Source of the DNA: Neofusicoccum parvum
Lineage: Eukaryota; Ascomycota; Dothideomycetes; Botryosphaeriales; Botryosphaeriaceae
Assembly (NCBI GenBank): GCA_020912385.1
Contig: CP087211.1
Location: forward strand, 186,001 to 250,000
Direction: 5' to 3'
DNA: 64,000 nucleotides
Below, piece after piece: positions 24,101-35,197 of this stretch; the first letter of the stretch is position 1, and every line of letters starts with the position of its first letter. The notes below the pieces were generated by a model that was not told the DNA's origin, made no database searches, and saw only the letters and a list, made by a program, of their open reading frames with translations. The position numbers and the translations under genes were made by a program.

Positions 24101-25907
24101 CTACTCAGACGACTCCAAAACAAGCACCCAATCTACATGCCCACTTCCAGCTGGAGGTGTAAAAGTCTTTACTGTTTCTGAGCCGCTCTCACATTGCGTG
24201 TAGACAAAAGCAGTGTACACCCCTGTCAGAGGGTCATACCAGCTCGCAGAAACATTGCATTCCTTTAGCACTCCAGTTTCGACCGAGAATGCCTCGCCGG
24301 TTGGTGTGTAAACCATGATCCATGACCCTTCCGTGTCTCGGGAAGCCGTCACACGCCTGTCATCGGTGGCTTTAACAATATCAGCTTTAAGCTGCCAAAA
24401 CCAGAGCTGGAAGTAGAATGAAACGGACCAGTATTGCCAACAAGTATGTCTTGAGCCGGGATTCTGTGGAAGTAAGATGGCATTCCACGGTCCGTGATTG
24501 CTTTTTTGATGTACTGGATCTGGTCCGAGCCCGGCAAGTGAATATCATCGGCCCAAGACCTTGCGGGTCCGCTTCCGGAGTGGTCGAAAAGCCCGGGAAT
24601 GTACATCTGCATGACGTTATCTGCGCCGTAAGTGACGCCGGCAGCTCCCGAGAATGCCTTTTTCCATCGTCAGTTTCATGAATAATTCCGACAACCAGGT
24701 TCTTACCGCCTGCCAGCTTCCAACACGCACGTCACTCGCGTTCCAGTACGGGTAAGCGCTTTTGCCGTTGTCAAACCTAAGTTCCAATCAGCCGACACCA
24801 CTCCGCATGAACACATCCCAGGCCCGTACCTCCCCTCATAATGCGCCTCATTATCCAGCACCGGCCGTGTCCAGCCCCCCGCCACCTCCCCAGCCGCATA
24901 CATCCTTTCCACCGGCTCCCACCCCCTTCGCGCATTCCACCACGGCACCGGCGGGTTCGGCGGGAAGTCCGCGTGGCCGGACTGGCAGGCGTCGAAGGCG
25001 AGCCAGTCGCGACCGCCGAAGAAAGCGCTGGCAAGTGCCACCGGCCCGCCGCCGAACCACTGGTTGGTCGGGTGGATGGTCAGCAGCGGCCGCCAGGTGG
25101 CGGACGAGACGGCCGCCCGCTCGCCGGCGACGATGCAGCGCGCGAGGCCGTCGTACACCTCGCTCCAGTCTGTGTGCGGGTGGGCGGGTGCCGGGCCGCC
25201 GGCTGCGTAGTCGGCTTTGATCGCGGTCTTGTTCGTCCACCAGGGATTGGTGTCGGCGACTAGGAGCTTTGGCAGGTAGGGGTAGCGCTGCCCGATGAAG
25301 TGGCCGAATGGCTCGGCGGTGGTGGTGTTTATTACTGAACCGACGTTTGCTTTGCTCCAGTCAGCGACGGAGTGTTTTTGTGCTGAATCTTCCATTTTGG
25401 TTTCAAGCTACAAGAAAGAATTTTTATGTAGAGAGAGACGAGAGCCTCAGGAAGTAGTAACTCACTATCGGAGTGTACGTACTTTCCCCATGCTGGGACC
25501 AGTGCGATACGGATGCCTCTGCTCCACGCAAGCTCAACAATCGAGTCAATGTACGCCCAGTACGCCTCATTTGGGCGCGTAACATCCTGGTCGATGAAAG
25601 TGAGGTCTCCGTTGCGGTTCGGGCTGTCAATTCCAATCTGCGTGAAGCCAACAGCCAGCACCATGTTGAATCCTTTCGCAGCTCGATCTGCAAAGTATGA
25701 CTCGCACTCGCTGTAGTTCAACCTGTGGAATAGAAGCCAGGCAGTATCGGCCTGCCAGAAGAACGGCCCGCCATCGGACTGTTGGAAGAAATGACCATCG
25801 GCAGATGGCGTTATTGCGTACTCATCCGGTACGTTCCAGGTCGCTGCAACGGTGTTGTAGAATACTAAAAGTTGCGCAACTGTAATAAAGAGGGAGGACC
25901 GTCTCAT
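24101..25907 (-). CDS. Secreted apiosidase-like (DUF4038-type) glycoside hydrolase
   Basis: Proposed exons, complement(25466..25907, 24830..25382, 24707..24776, 24429..24657, 24101..24369), 520 aa, with consistent phase. N-terminal signal peptide (MRRSSLFITVAQLLVFYNTVAA). The catalytic barrel has GPFFWQADTAWLLFHRLN, GFNMVLAVGFTQ, GIRIALVPAWGKY and LLVADTNPWW, typical of the DUF4038 (apiosidase-like, GH140-related) family. The C-terminus (SWIMVYTPTGEAF, ASWYDPLTG) matches the collagen-binding-like beta domain that normally follows. GH140 enzymes remove apiose from rhamnogalacturonan II side chains; that substrate is inferred here. The first splice (GTGAGT to ATTCAG) and the last (GTCCGT to TTAAAG) are uncertain. 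The last one uses weak sites, and a sequencing indel or frameshift near 24380 is an alternative. Confidence 0.8.
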
Positions 25908-27630
25908 GGTGAACTTCTGTCCCTTTGCTATAGGATATGGCCTTCTCTTCAGATTCTGGGTCCGTGGATCACGGCAACGAAGTCCTGAAACGATAAAGGC
26001 TCATTCAGAATTCGGTGGATCTTCTGAAGAGTGTCAGTTATAATTGAGAGGACTTCTCCAGACTTTTCCTGGAGTTTCCGAGTTGCATAATGCGGGGCAT
26101 CGTATCTGCAGCTCTCGCTTTCAGCCGCCGGCGGGAGGATCCGTCCAACCGTTTCATTGGAGGAAGTTCTCATGCCCCTCAGTACGATCAATGAAAACTT
26201 TGCCGTTACACTTGCAGCTTCGCATTAGCTTCCGCAACGCTAATTTTTGTGACGTCATGTAAATGTTTGAGTATCTCCAAGCTCGAACGCTTGACGGCAT
26301 GTTTGTCGAGGTCGGTGTTTTCCACATGCATTTACGACTCCCATCAAACAACATTCTTCACAATCTCCATTCTCATTTGTCGCAGTCAGTATCTCAAACT
26401 TGGAATACAACGCGCTTATGGGCTGGGGCTGCACGTCGGATGGAATTTCCATGATTCCTTAGCACCTTGGTGAGCTCCAGAGAACCCTTTCCACTAAACA
26501 ACTTGACGACTTACTTTACGATGGTCTGGAGAGCGCCTGCATAGAAATTGGTTAATTTCTACAACTCTTGCAGCACAATCACGGCCTCAGCGAAGTTTGA
26601 TTATATGGCTAAAGATATTTTGGCTTCAATTCCAAGTTCCCTCCACACAGCCCAGAGGGCTTGTGGAATTCAAAGCTAAGTTGCCATCACTATTTCGCGT
26701 CAAGCTTCTGATTACCAGCCCCTATTGGCTATGCAGGGTTCCTTCGAAATACAATGAGTGCAGAAGAGGCGCTCCTAATGCGGGATGCAACGGCACTCTT
26801 GTGTTGCTGCCAACGAGAGGAATATCACTAATCGACAACCCGCACTCAGGAGAAGGAAAGGAGACAGCGACGTCGGGCAGTGCTCTAGCCCGTCACGGAA
26901 TAGCCTCGACAGTGGGAGCACGTAACTTGGAACGCCCGAACGGTGGCCCGATCGCGTGGAAGATGGATGAAACGCCGTTATGGATGCCTACCCCAGAGCA
27001 GTCTATCCCCGGATTGCCGCCAGTTTTGGGGCGTCGTGTTGCGAAAGCTGACCCCAAGGAGAACCGAACACTACTTATATCTCTCGAACGACCTCTTCCA
27101 TCCCTTTTGTTTGCACTACATGAAACACAGGCCCTGCGAACATTCTATGTGGTGTTACAATACCTAGCGAGACGTGTCGCATCGAGTCATAAACAATTAC
27201 GTATACGAGTAGGGGTTAAGCGAACGAATGAGGGCTGAACTTCTGCTCTGGTGTCCGAGTTCGATGAACTCTAAACTACACACTACGTAAGATATGGCTT
27301 TTCAACATCGTGGTATCCGTGTCAATTGCGAATTCCGGCCCGGATGGGTTGTTATGAGGCTGCGTGTGCCCGCAGGTTCCGGACTCGGACGGGATTCCAT
27401 TGGTGGAAACCCGCCGACCTAAACAGTTGGGTGTCACGCTGAAACAAAAATCGAGAAGCCTTACTACTCAGCACTCACAAGCTTCATCTAGCCTTGGTCT
27501 TGGCTCGGTAAGACCTTGTCCTTCAATGAGAGCCGCCTCCTTACTTGAGTAATGTTCTCCAAAAGTCATACTTAAACGCCAACAAACTGCCAACTGCACC
27601 CATCACCGCTCTTACCACACTCGTTTCATC
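25908..27630. other. Divergent intergenic region
   Basis: Shared upstream region of the apiosidase-like gene (minus) and the pectin methylesterase gene (plus). A 213-codon open frame at 26597-27238 has a non-ATG start and no motif, and is not called as a gene. Confidence 0.5.
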
Positions 27631-28690
27631 ATGCGCGGATCTTCCATTCTTTTCAGCCTTATTGGCTCCGCAATTGCCCTGACAGATCCTCCTGCCGGAG
27701 CGTTGGTCGTAAGCACGACTGATGGAGATTACCCCACCATTCAATCCGCAATCGACGCACTGCCGAACACTACCGATGCCCAGACAATCTTTGTGACATC
27801 TGGAACGTACGAGGAGCAGGTATACATCGCGAAGCTCAATGGCCCGCTCAGTATCTACGGCTACTCGGACGATGGAAGCACCTACGAATCGAACAGCGTT
27901 ACGATCACCTCAGGCCTCAGCCAGGCTTTCAACCTGAGCAATGATCTCACGGCCACTCTGCGTGCCCACTCTCCGAACTTCAATCTGTACAACATCAACG
28001 TGGAGAACACGTACGGAGAGGGTAGCCAGGCCGTCGCGGTCTCAGCTCAGGCCACGAACCAAGGATACTACGGCTGCAAGCTTACTGGTTTCCAAGACAC
28101 GCTCCTTACCAACAAGGGGAAGCACTACTTCGGCAAGACCTACATCGAGGGTAAGAAATTCAAGCATGAAGACGGATTATCCATGCTGATACCTAGCCGC
28201 AGGCGCCACCGACTTCATCTTCGGACAAAAGTCCGCCGCGTGGTTCCAGAACTGTGACTTGCGCGTCGTCACCGCAAAGGTTGGCTACGTGACGGCCAGC
28301 GGCCGGAACACTACGGACGATGGCTGGTACGTCATCAACGAGGGCAGTTTGACCGCTGCGGAGGGGCACACCGTTACTGCCGGCGCGTATTACCTCGGCC
28401 GCCCGTGGCGCAACTTCGCGCGCGTCATTTTCCAGAGCGTCTACATGAGTGAGGTGATCAATCCGGTCGGCTGGAGCATCTGGAACACGGGCGACAACCG
28501 GACGGACGAAGTCACTTTTGCTGAATATGACAACACTGGCGCTGGAGTTGGCACCAACGCAACCAGGGCAAGCTTCTCTGAGCAGCTGAACGCCCCGGTC
28601 GAGATCGCAGAGGTGTTGGGGTCCAACTACACGCTTTGGGTTGATGCTAAGTTTTTGCCTTCGACGCTGTCGCTTTCGATAAACTTGTAG
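27631..28690 (+). CDS. Pectin methylesterase (CE8), secreted
   Basis: Two exons, 27631..28150 and 28203..28690, 335 aa; the 52-nt intron joins YIEG to ATDFIFG in phase. Residues 1-17 are a signal peptide. The right-handed beta-helix family motifs are present: GSQAVAV (~131-137), GFQDTL with Asp156, DFIFG with Asp177, and YYLGRPW with Arg240 and Trp242, which together form the active site. It removes methyl esters from homogalacturonan outside the cell. That would normally favour pectate lyases and polygalacturonases, while the pectin lyase 4 kb away prefers esterified pectin, so the two may act in sequence or on different substrates. The length is normal for fungal enzymes. Confidence 0.95.
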
Positions 28691-28969
28691 CTTCCACCTC
28701 TGTGTATGTTGTAAATTTTCTTAAATAGATTATCACAATTTTAGAGTAGATGGGCAAGAACCTGGATGGCTAGAGCTTGAATAAAACCTCATCCGGACGG
28801 CTTGATTATACTACATAAGTACCTTGAATGTTCATGAACGACATTTACATTCTATGTATACTCTAGGTACACGATTAACCCCCTTTTAATGCCGCTTATT
28901 TCATGGCTCGCCGTGTTACTCGTAGTGACTCTAGTAGTAAATGGTATGATGGAAAGTAGATGTCGCTGG

Positions 28970-28994
28970 CCAATCAGAACCCCCGCACGCCGCA
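28970..28994 (-). repeat. 25-bp dispersed motif, copy 3
   Basis: On the minus strand it starts TGCGGCGTGCGGGG and ends TTCTGATTGG, identical to copy 2. It is in the convergent space between the pectin methylesterase and the membrane-protein gene. Confidence 0.75.
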
Positions 28995-29087
28995 TGTGCC
29001 CAACGAAATGAGACTCCAGGTGTACGACGACAACACAGTGCGCGCAACTCTTTATCTGAAACCCCACCAAAAGCAGCAATAAGGTCC

Positions 29088-30705
29088 TTATACCTCTATA
29101 AAGAATTGTAATGTGTTCGTCTCGCTCAATGTCGACGCATCGTCCTGGCTGCTTTCCCTTTCGGTAACGAATTCTTCAGACTCTCTGTCACATCCTCCCT
29201 GTTCATCGCCAACTTCGAACAGTCCGACAACTCTTGTGGACCCGGTTTGTACTACCAAACCACCCTTGGCATTCTTGATCTTGTCCCTTAGTTCCTTTTC
29301 CATATCTCCTTCCGCGCTTTCCGGTCCAAGTTCCCCACGCATGGCGACAACGAGATCGATCAGGGCTCGATAAATCCCCCCTGTGGATTTTGACTGCACC
29401 GCACGGCTGTTTCTCCAAGCGTCAATCCAAAGACCATAGAGCAAGGATGCGAACAGCAGGTTGCAGATAGACCACACAAGCGCAAGGTCGTAAGAGAAGC
29501 CCCATTGATAGACATTACCTGGCTGGCACATTTCTTTCCCAGCTCGGTATTCGGGACTGTAGCCACCGCCATTGTATTCGAACCAGTTGACGCTGATGTT
29601 CAATACAGGGCTGTCTATCTTTAACGTAGTGTTTTCCATCACAATGAATGTGGAAACATCGCTCTGATTGTGTGGATACTCGTCTCCGTTGTAGTAGTTG
29701 CGCATGTCTATAGAAGTGATCGTCAGTCCATTGGCTTGTCAACAGATTTATACCAGGGCTCATACAGTTTCCAATATCAACGCTCAGACTTGCAGAAGAC
29801 CCTGAGACCGCATTTCCAGTATTGCTGGAAGAAACGGTGAGCCACTCGTCCATGTTGGTAACGTGCGTGAGAACCGTGTCTTGTGAAAGAGTATTGTAGA
29901 GCGTTTGGTTGCTGCTTGTTCGGTTACATGCCAGCTTGCATTGCTCGACCGAACCTTCAGTTTGATTGGTTGGAATTCTTAATCGATATCCGTCATGGAT
30001 GACTATGGCGTCTTGAAGCTGGGAAACTGGCACCGCACTTCCGTCGTGGGCGATCATCATGACCTCGAAAATCGGAGTGTACCCAGACATGGCGCTGGTG
30101 AGCGTTGGCCACAGTGCGATGTAGATGACAGTCAATAGTATAACGGCCAGTATTCCCTGAACGGTCCGTGGATGTCGTTGCGTCTTGTTCTTCTTTGTCA
30201 TCTCGTAAAAGATGGCTGATACCATGGAAAACGTGCTCTGCTGAACCCTGGCTGCGAGGAATAGTTCGTATGAAGAAGCATAGCATTCCATTGCACGCAA
30301 TAGAGCCATTTTGTAGACGGTGAACCCGTAGATCCCAAGGACAATCTGGATCCCCCGTCCGATGATTATGTCCCACAACACGTCAATAAGCTTCACTGTG
30401 GCAAAGCTGTATTGCCCGAACGCCAGGTTGACGGAAAAGAGAGTGGAGATAAAAGTTCCATCAGAGACGCACGGCCGATTGTGCGATTCCGTCACGAATC
30501 CTCGACAGCCGCTTGTGACGAGATATATGAAAGGTGGTGTGGTGACGAGAACTGCTGAAAGAACTATCACCACATTTGAGAGGGCCGGGACGTATAGAGA
30601 TTTGCTGATTCGGGGATTTGTGGGGTGCACCGGCAACGAGTTATTGGGGTTGATGTCTTTCAACTCTTTCCTCCGAATTACGGGTGTAGGATGGTAAAAT
30701 TGCAT
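29088..30705 (-). CDS. Multi-pass membrane protein, hypothetical
   Basis: Two exons, complement(29766..30705, 29088..29707), 519 aa. The 58-nt intron (GTATGA, ACTGAC branch site, CTATAG) joins DIGN to MRNYYNG in phase 1. Hydrophobic segments occur near residues 40-62 (VPALSNVVIVLSAVLVTTPP), 84-110, 115-130, 183-200 and again near the C-terminus (YDLALVWSICNLLFASLLYG). A large loop with several N-glycosylation sequons (NQT, NRT, NQS, NTT) lies between the last two and is probably extracellular. The charged tail (GDMEKELRDKIK) is probably cytosolic. The organisation resembles other fungal membrane proteins of unknown function that pair a multi-pass N-terminus with a single late helix. No catalytic motif is seen. 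Confidence 0.75.
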
Positions 30706-32381
30706 TGCGCGTTTGAAGCAGTCCTTGCATTGGCTGCTACAATGTGATTGTGAGCAGATTGAATGAATGCTGCAAGGCTGGGCCAGTGAAGGTGGCAGGC
30801 GTGCTGCCTGTTCTTCAATCGATGCGTTGGCCCCCAGAGTGGTCTGTGCAATAAGATCGTCCTTTTGTGCACTAATTATAGAATCGTGTCACTGGAAATC
30901 TGGGTTCAGCTAAATCAGCTTTGGACTCATAAGTTGCAAGTCAAGGCCGTGTAGGGGTAAGGAATTCTTGGTCGTGGTCTAGAGGTAGCTACGAGTAGCA
31001 CTGTGCCAGCGTTGCGAAAAGAATAACTTTACCCATTAATCTCTACACGGTCTGTTTTGATCTACATTGTGTTTCCAGATTTGGATGATACCCACACTCG
31101 TGTTCGTGACAAGCTGAAAGTTAAAGCTGATGGCTTGTGGAACAGCGTATTGGAACTGCGCCTTGTGACCCGAAAGTAACCGCTTAGCCATTTGTGCACC
31201 ATCGCCCTAGGTAGCACGCTGTTGGATAGGTATTAGTGTTTGATCTGATTTAGCCCTAGCATATGCTCATCGATATATGGAGAGGCTGTCATATCAGTGC
31301 TACAATGGGTATCACTATGACTGAAGACTCGCTCGCAGCGATTAGCAACTTAGCAGTTCGCTATGTTACGGGCCCTATGAGACCTCCTTTAGCTCTACCT
31401 TGCTGCAACTCGTGCATTCCAGAGCCGACCAGGTCAATGGGTTTCCGTTGGATGTATGCCGGCCCTCGTCGAAACACGAGTTGCATATCGAAGCGGGGAT
31501 TTCCAGATGCGTGGTGCCTACCCATAGCTCGAGGAAGTCTGTCCATCTCCAGGTTTGCGGCTACTAAACACAGTGTGGAAAGTAAGTTCTCGTTTAAGGT
31601 CGAAGATGTCTTGAATCACTAGTGGTTCACTGTGGCCGAGCCTGTCTTATGTGTGAATTGGCTGTAAGGAGGCTCATGAAATCAGCACCAGGAAGTGACT
31701 CGACAATCATCCAATCAGGGTGGAGCGGTTTGTCACCTTTAAATGCGAATGCCCTTCGCAATGGCGTTTCGAATTCGGCACATGCCGATGTACCCGAACA
31801 AAGAGAAGCGAGTGCAAAGCAACCAAAAGCCCGCAAGGGGTCCCGCGTCGGCTTTGATTGGCCGCGTTTACGTATAGCGTAAACGGAAATGCGGCTGAAT
31901 ACTCGAACTCGGCTGCAGCTCATACAGCCAAGTCGGAGAGCGCACGCTTCCAGAATGTTTGCCCATCCGAGCGGATCTGATGGTCCGCTCGTTTACCGTC
32001 GGATTCGACATGAATCCATGCGAGGATCCTTGAATTAGACAAACAGGCGCCTGCGCAAGTCGTCGCATCGGTAGATGAAACATTTTTAGCGTATCTCCAT
32101 CGTGCCCAGCCTTTTAGCGTGAGCGGCTTCCCCACCATGAAACGGGCATGCTGTAGTTCTGGGCGATGCCCCTCGATGCGAGGTCCCTGGTGGCTTGAAC
32201 GCTCCCGAATGCAGATGCGCCCGGATATAACGCAGTGGTGGGGTCCGCCCTCCAGGGGGAATGATGTGGCGGAAAGAGGTACTATATCTCAATGCACTGC
32301 AGTCAGTAGAGCTTGGCTGTGTCTCCATTCCCTTCTTTGCCTCTGTCAGACCAGTCACTCTTTTATTCGGATACATTCACC
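30706..32381. other. Divergent intergenic region
   Basis: Between the membrane-protein gene and the pectin lyase gene. No complete gene is seen. On the minus strand near 31373-31487 a short frame has two CxxC pairs (see findings). The pectin lyase promoter lies at the right end. Confidence 0.5.
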
Positions 32382-33981
32382 ATGATTGGACGCTCTGTTA
32401 TCGTTGCCTGCCTAGCCTCGCTGGTCGCGGCGCAGAGCAACGTCGTCGGATCAGCAAGCGGCTTTGCTTCCGGCGTGACCGGTGGAGGAGACGCCACTCC
32501 TGCGACTCCTGCCGACACCGCTGAGCTGATGGAATGGCTCACGGACGATGAGCCCCGCGTTATTCTACTGGACAAGGAGTATAACTTCATTGGGACTGAG
32601 GGAACTACGACTGAGAATGGCTGCCGGCCGGATTCCAACACCTGTGGAGTAAGCCAGACCGTGGAGCTGATGACTCCGGGATTTTAGCTGATGACCTCGC
32701 TTAGAGCAGCGGCCAAGACGCCCTCGATGGCCCAAACTGGTGCAGCGACAGCTACCCAGTGGTCGAAGTAACCTACGACGTTGCTGCCACAAACCCCATT
32801 GACGTGAAGTCCAACAAGTCTCTCGTCGGTGTTGGAGACAAGGGTGTCATCAGAGGCAAGGGCTTCCGCTTCGTCAACGGCGCTGAGAACATCATCTTCC
32901 AAAATGTTGAGATCACGGAGCTCAATCCCCAGTACATCTGGGGTGGCGATGCCCTGCAGTTCTCAGGCTCGGATCTGATTTGGATTGACCACGTGCGCAT
33001 CTCCCTGGTCGGCAGGCAGATGATCGTCACTGGGTTTGAGAGTGCTGGACGGGTGACTATCTCCAACAGCGAGTTCGACGGCACTACGAGCTGGAGCGCT
33101 AGCTGCAACGGCGAGCACTACTGGACTTTCTTGTTCGTTGGCGAGGGCGACCAAATCACATTCGCGAACAACTGGATTCACGACACCAGCGGAAGGTGCC
33201 CCAAGGTTGGAGATCAGGCTACCCTGCATACTGTGAATAACTACTTCCAGACCAACAAAGGGTAAGCATGGTAGAATGAGGCCTGCACGGTATGGGCATG
33301 CTGACATTGGTGCAGTCACAACTTCGACATCGCCGACGGAGCTCAAATCCTGATCGAAGGCAACGTCTTCGAGGACTGCAAGACCCCCATGCCCGAAGCG
33401 TCCACCATTTCCGGCGGTGTCTTCAACGTCCCCTCCAGCAGTGATGCTGCTTCCTGCTCCAGCGCTCTCGGCCGCAGCTGCCAGGTCAACTCCGTCTCCG
33501 GCTCCGGTGACTTCACGTCCTTCACCGACACCACCATGCTGAGCGCCATCGGCGGCGCCACCTCCGTGTGGGAGGCCATCAGCGCTGACGAGGTTGCCGC
33601 CAGCGTCTCAGCGAACGCCGGTATTGGCAAGCTGAGCACTTCCTCGTCCTCTTCTTCTTCCTCGTCGGCTTCGACCGAGGCGGTCAAGGCTGCCGATGAA
33701 GGAGCCGCGACTTCCAGCGCGACGTCCGCGCCCGTGTCTAGCGAGACCCCAGCGCAAACCTCCAGCAAAGCCGCAGTGGAGACCACCTCGTCTGCTTCGA
33801 CGGGTGCCGCGGTGGCTCGGTGGGGACAGTGTGGCGGTTCGGGCTGGACTGGCTCGACCACCTGTGCGGACGGTGCTACGTGCACTGTGCAGAACGATTG
33901 TAAGTTATAAGAACTATCCATACGCGTTTCGGGGTGAATACTTACCATGTTCGGTGTGTAGGGTACAGCCAATGCCTGTAA
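32382..33981 (+). CDS. Pectin lyase (PL1) with C-terminal CBM1
   Basis: Four exons: 32382..32648, 32705..33261, 33316..33899 and 33962..33981; 475 aa, phases consistent. A signal peptide ([17 protein letters not shown]) is followed by a PL1 beta-helix with [32 protein letters not shown] and WIDHVRIS (182-185), and catalytic Arg253 in SGRCPKV. The N-terminal pattern matches fungal pectin lyases (Aspergillus PelA type) rather than pectate lyases. A Ser/Thr-rich linker (about 385-440) leads to a cellulose-binding CBM1 (444-475) starting [11 protein letters not shown]. The last exon is only 20 nt and supplies the aromatic end WYSQCL of CBM1; reading through its intron would give QNDCKL and lose it. 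Secreted enzyme that cuts methylated homogalacturonan by beta-elimination. CBM1 tethering to cellulose is uncommon but known for pectinases. Confidence 0.93.
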
Positions 33982-34267
33982 TGTGCAAGAACGTGAAGGA
34001 AAAGAGCGCGTATGAGTAGAGAGACCTTTACAAATATACATCCAATGAGAAAAAAATACGTTTTCAAGAGAGAGTGATAATCACTCTTTGGTATCCGATA
34101 CATTGCTTTTCCTTACTACGTATAGTCCATGAGTTGGTGAGCAGAAGTTATCGATAAAATGTCCAGGAAATGTTTCGCAATCATTTTGCATGTGGCGATT
34201 GAGAAAGCCACCGTAATAAACTTGGTTGTCCTGCTATATGTAGCCCTTTACTCTTTCACCGTCGCCT

Positions 34268-34390
34268 TCAGATCGTGGTTCGAGGTTCCTCCTTCCGAAG
34301 GCTGCTGCAAAACTTCCATATGGCAATAATCAGACCCATTCCGACAACGAAGATGACAAAGACGGCTGCAATTTGGAGGAAGGTATCCAT
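34268..34390 (-). CDS. Possible 40-aa single-pass membrane micropeptide
   Basis: ATG at 34390 to TGA at 34268. It begins MDTFLQIAAVFVIFV and continues through a hydrophobic segment (about residues 4-27, ending GLIIAIWKF) to a short basic and polar tail (SSLRKEEPRTTI). Just upstream on the minus strand lies a plausible 53-nt 5' UTR intron at 34405-34457 (GTACGT donor, CTAAT branch site, ACACTAG acceptor), which argues for a real transcript. No family recognised; it could be a regulator of a membrane protein. It lies between pectin lyase and the Upc2-like regulator. Confidence 0.5.
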   Translation of the reverse strand: MDTFLQIAAVFVIFVVGMGLIIAIWKFCSSLRKEEPRTTI

Positions 34391-34457
34391 GATTGATATC
34401 AAAACTAGTGTAGTTTTTAATTAGTAGATTTAAGTTGAACAGGAATGGGATACGTAC

Positions 34458-35197
34458 AAAGAGTCTGTTAGTTTCAAAGCAGCAGTGTGGTGGGAATGTT
34501 TTTCAAATATCGGTTCAAAATATTCTTTAATGTCCGCTTCTTAGACCATATCTTTTAAGATAAAAGAGAAGAATGGGGGAAATGAGTGTAGAGTGAGGAA
34601 AAGAGAGTCTCAGAAGCTTCTCTGGTGTTTTGCGAGAAGATAGGAATCCTGGCTGGAGGGTAGATCCACCAAGATGGAGCGCTGGATCTTATAATGGGCA
34701 TTCATGGCTGTAACATTGGAATTATATCCATGTGGGTACAAAAATGGTTGACTGTGGCGTAGCTGGCGTTGGATGACGGGGCGTAAGACGCAGGGCGTAA
34801 GACGTAAAGCGTAAAGCGTAAAGAGTATAGCGCAAAGCGGAACGCCCGAGCATACGATTTCCTATGAGAACCAACCAAAGCATGCTCACCGAATCATCTG
34901 TCCAGCTTGTCGGTGTTTAACATGCAACTATATAGCCTTTATGCCTTATCCTACGACAAGCGTTTTTCTCTCAACCACATTGCACAGAGCTCCGCTCCTT
35001 CAGGAGTTCAGGACGCAAAATTGGCGGCCTCCACGTCTTTGCGCAACACGACTTCTGAGCTGGCGGGACATTAAAATATAGATTCATACACAGGTTTCAC
35101 GGGTATCATAGCTCAACCAAGGCGCTTGCTTCTCCGACGAGGATGACTTCAGCTTCATCGGTCAATTTACTGTATTACTTGAACTGGAGTCTATCAT
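34458..35197. other. Intergenic region with GCGTAAA tandem repeat
   Basis: AT-rich. Contains the short repeat tract at 34781-34840. No gene recognised. Confidence 0.5.
34781..34840. repeat. Short tandem repeat, unit about GCGTAAA
   Basis: Imperfect runs of gcgtaag/gcgtaaa, with three perfect consecutive 7-mers near 34803-34823 flanked by degenerate units. Confidence 0.65.

Noticed and set aside
26597..27238. 213-codon plus-strand frame in the divergent region
   Set aside because: Non-ATG start, no recognisable motif, no splice partner. Composition is not clearly coding.
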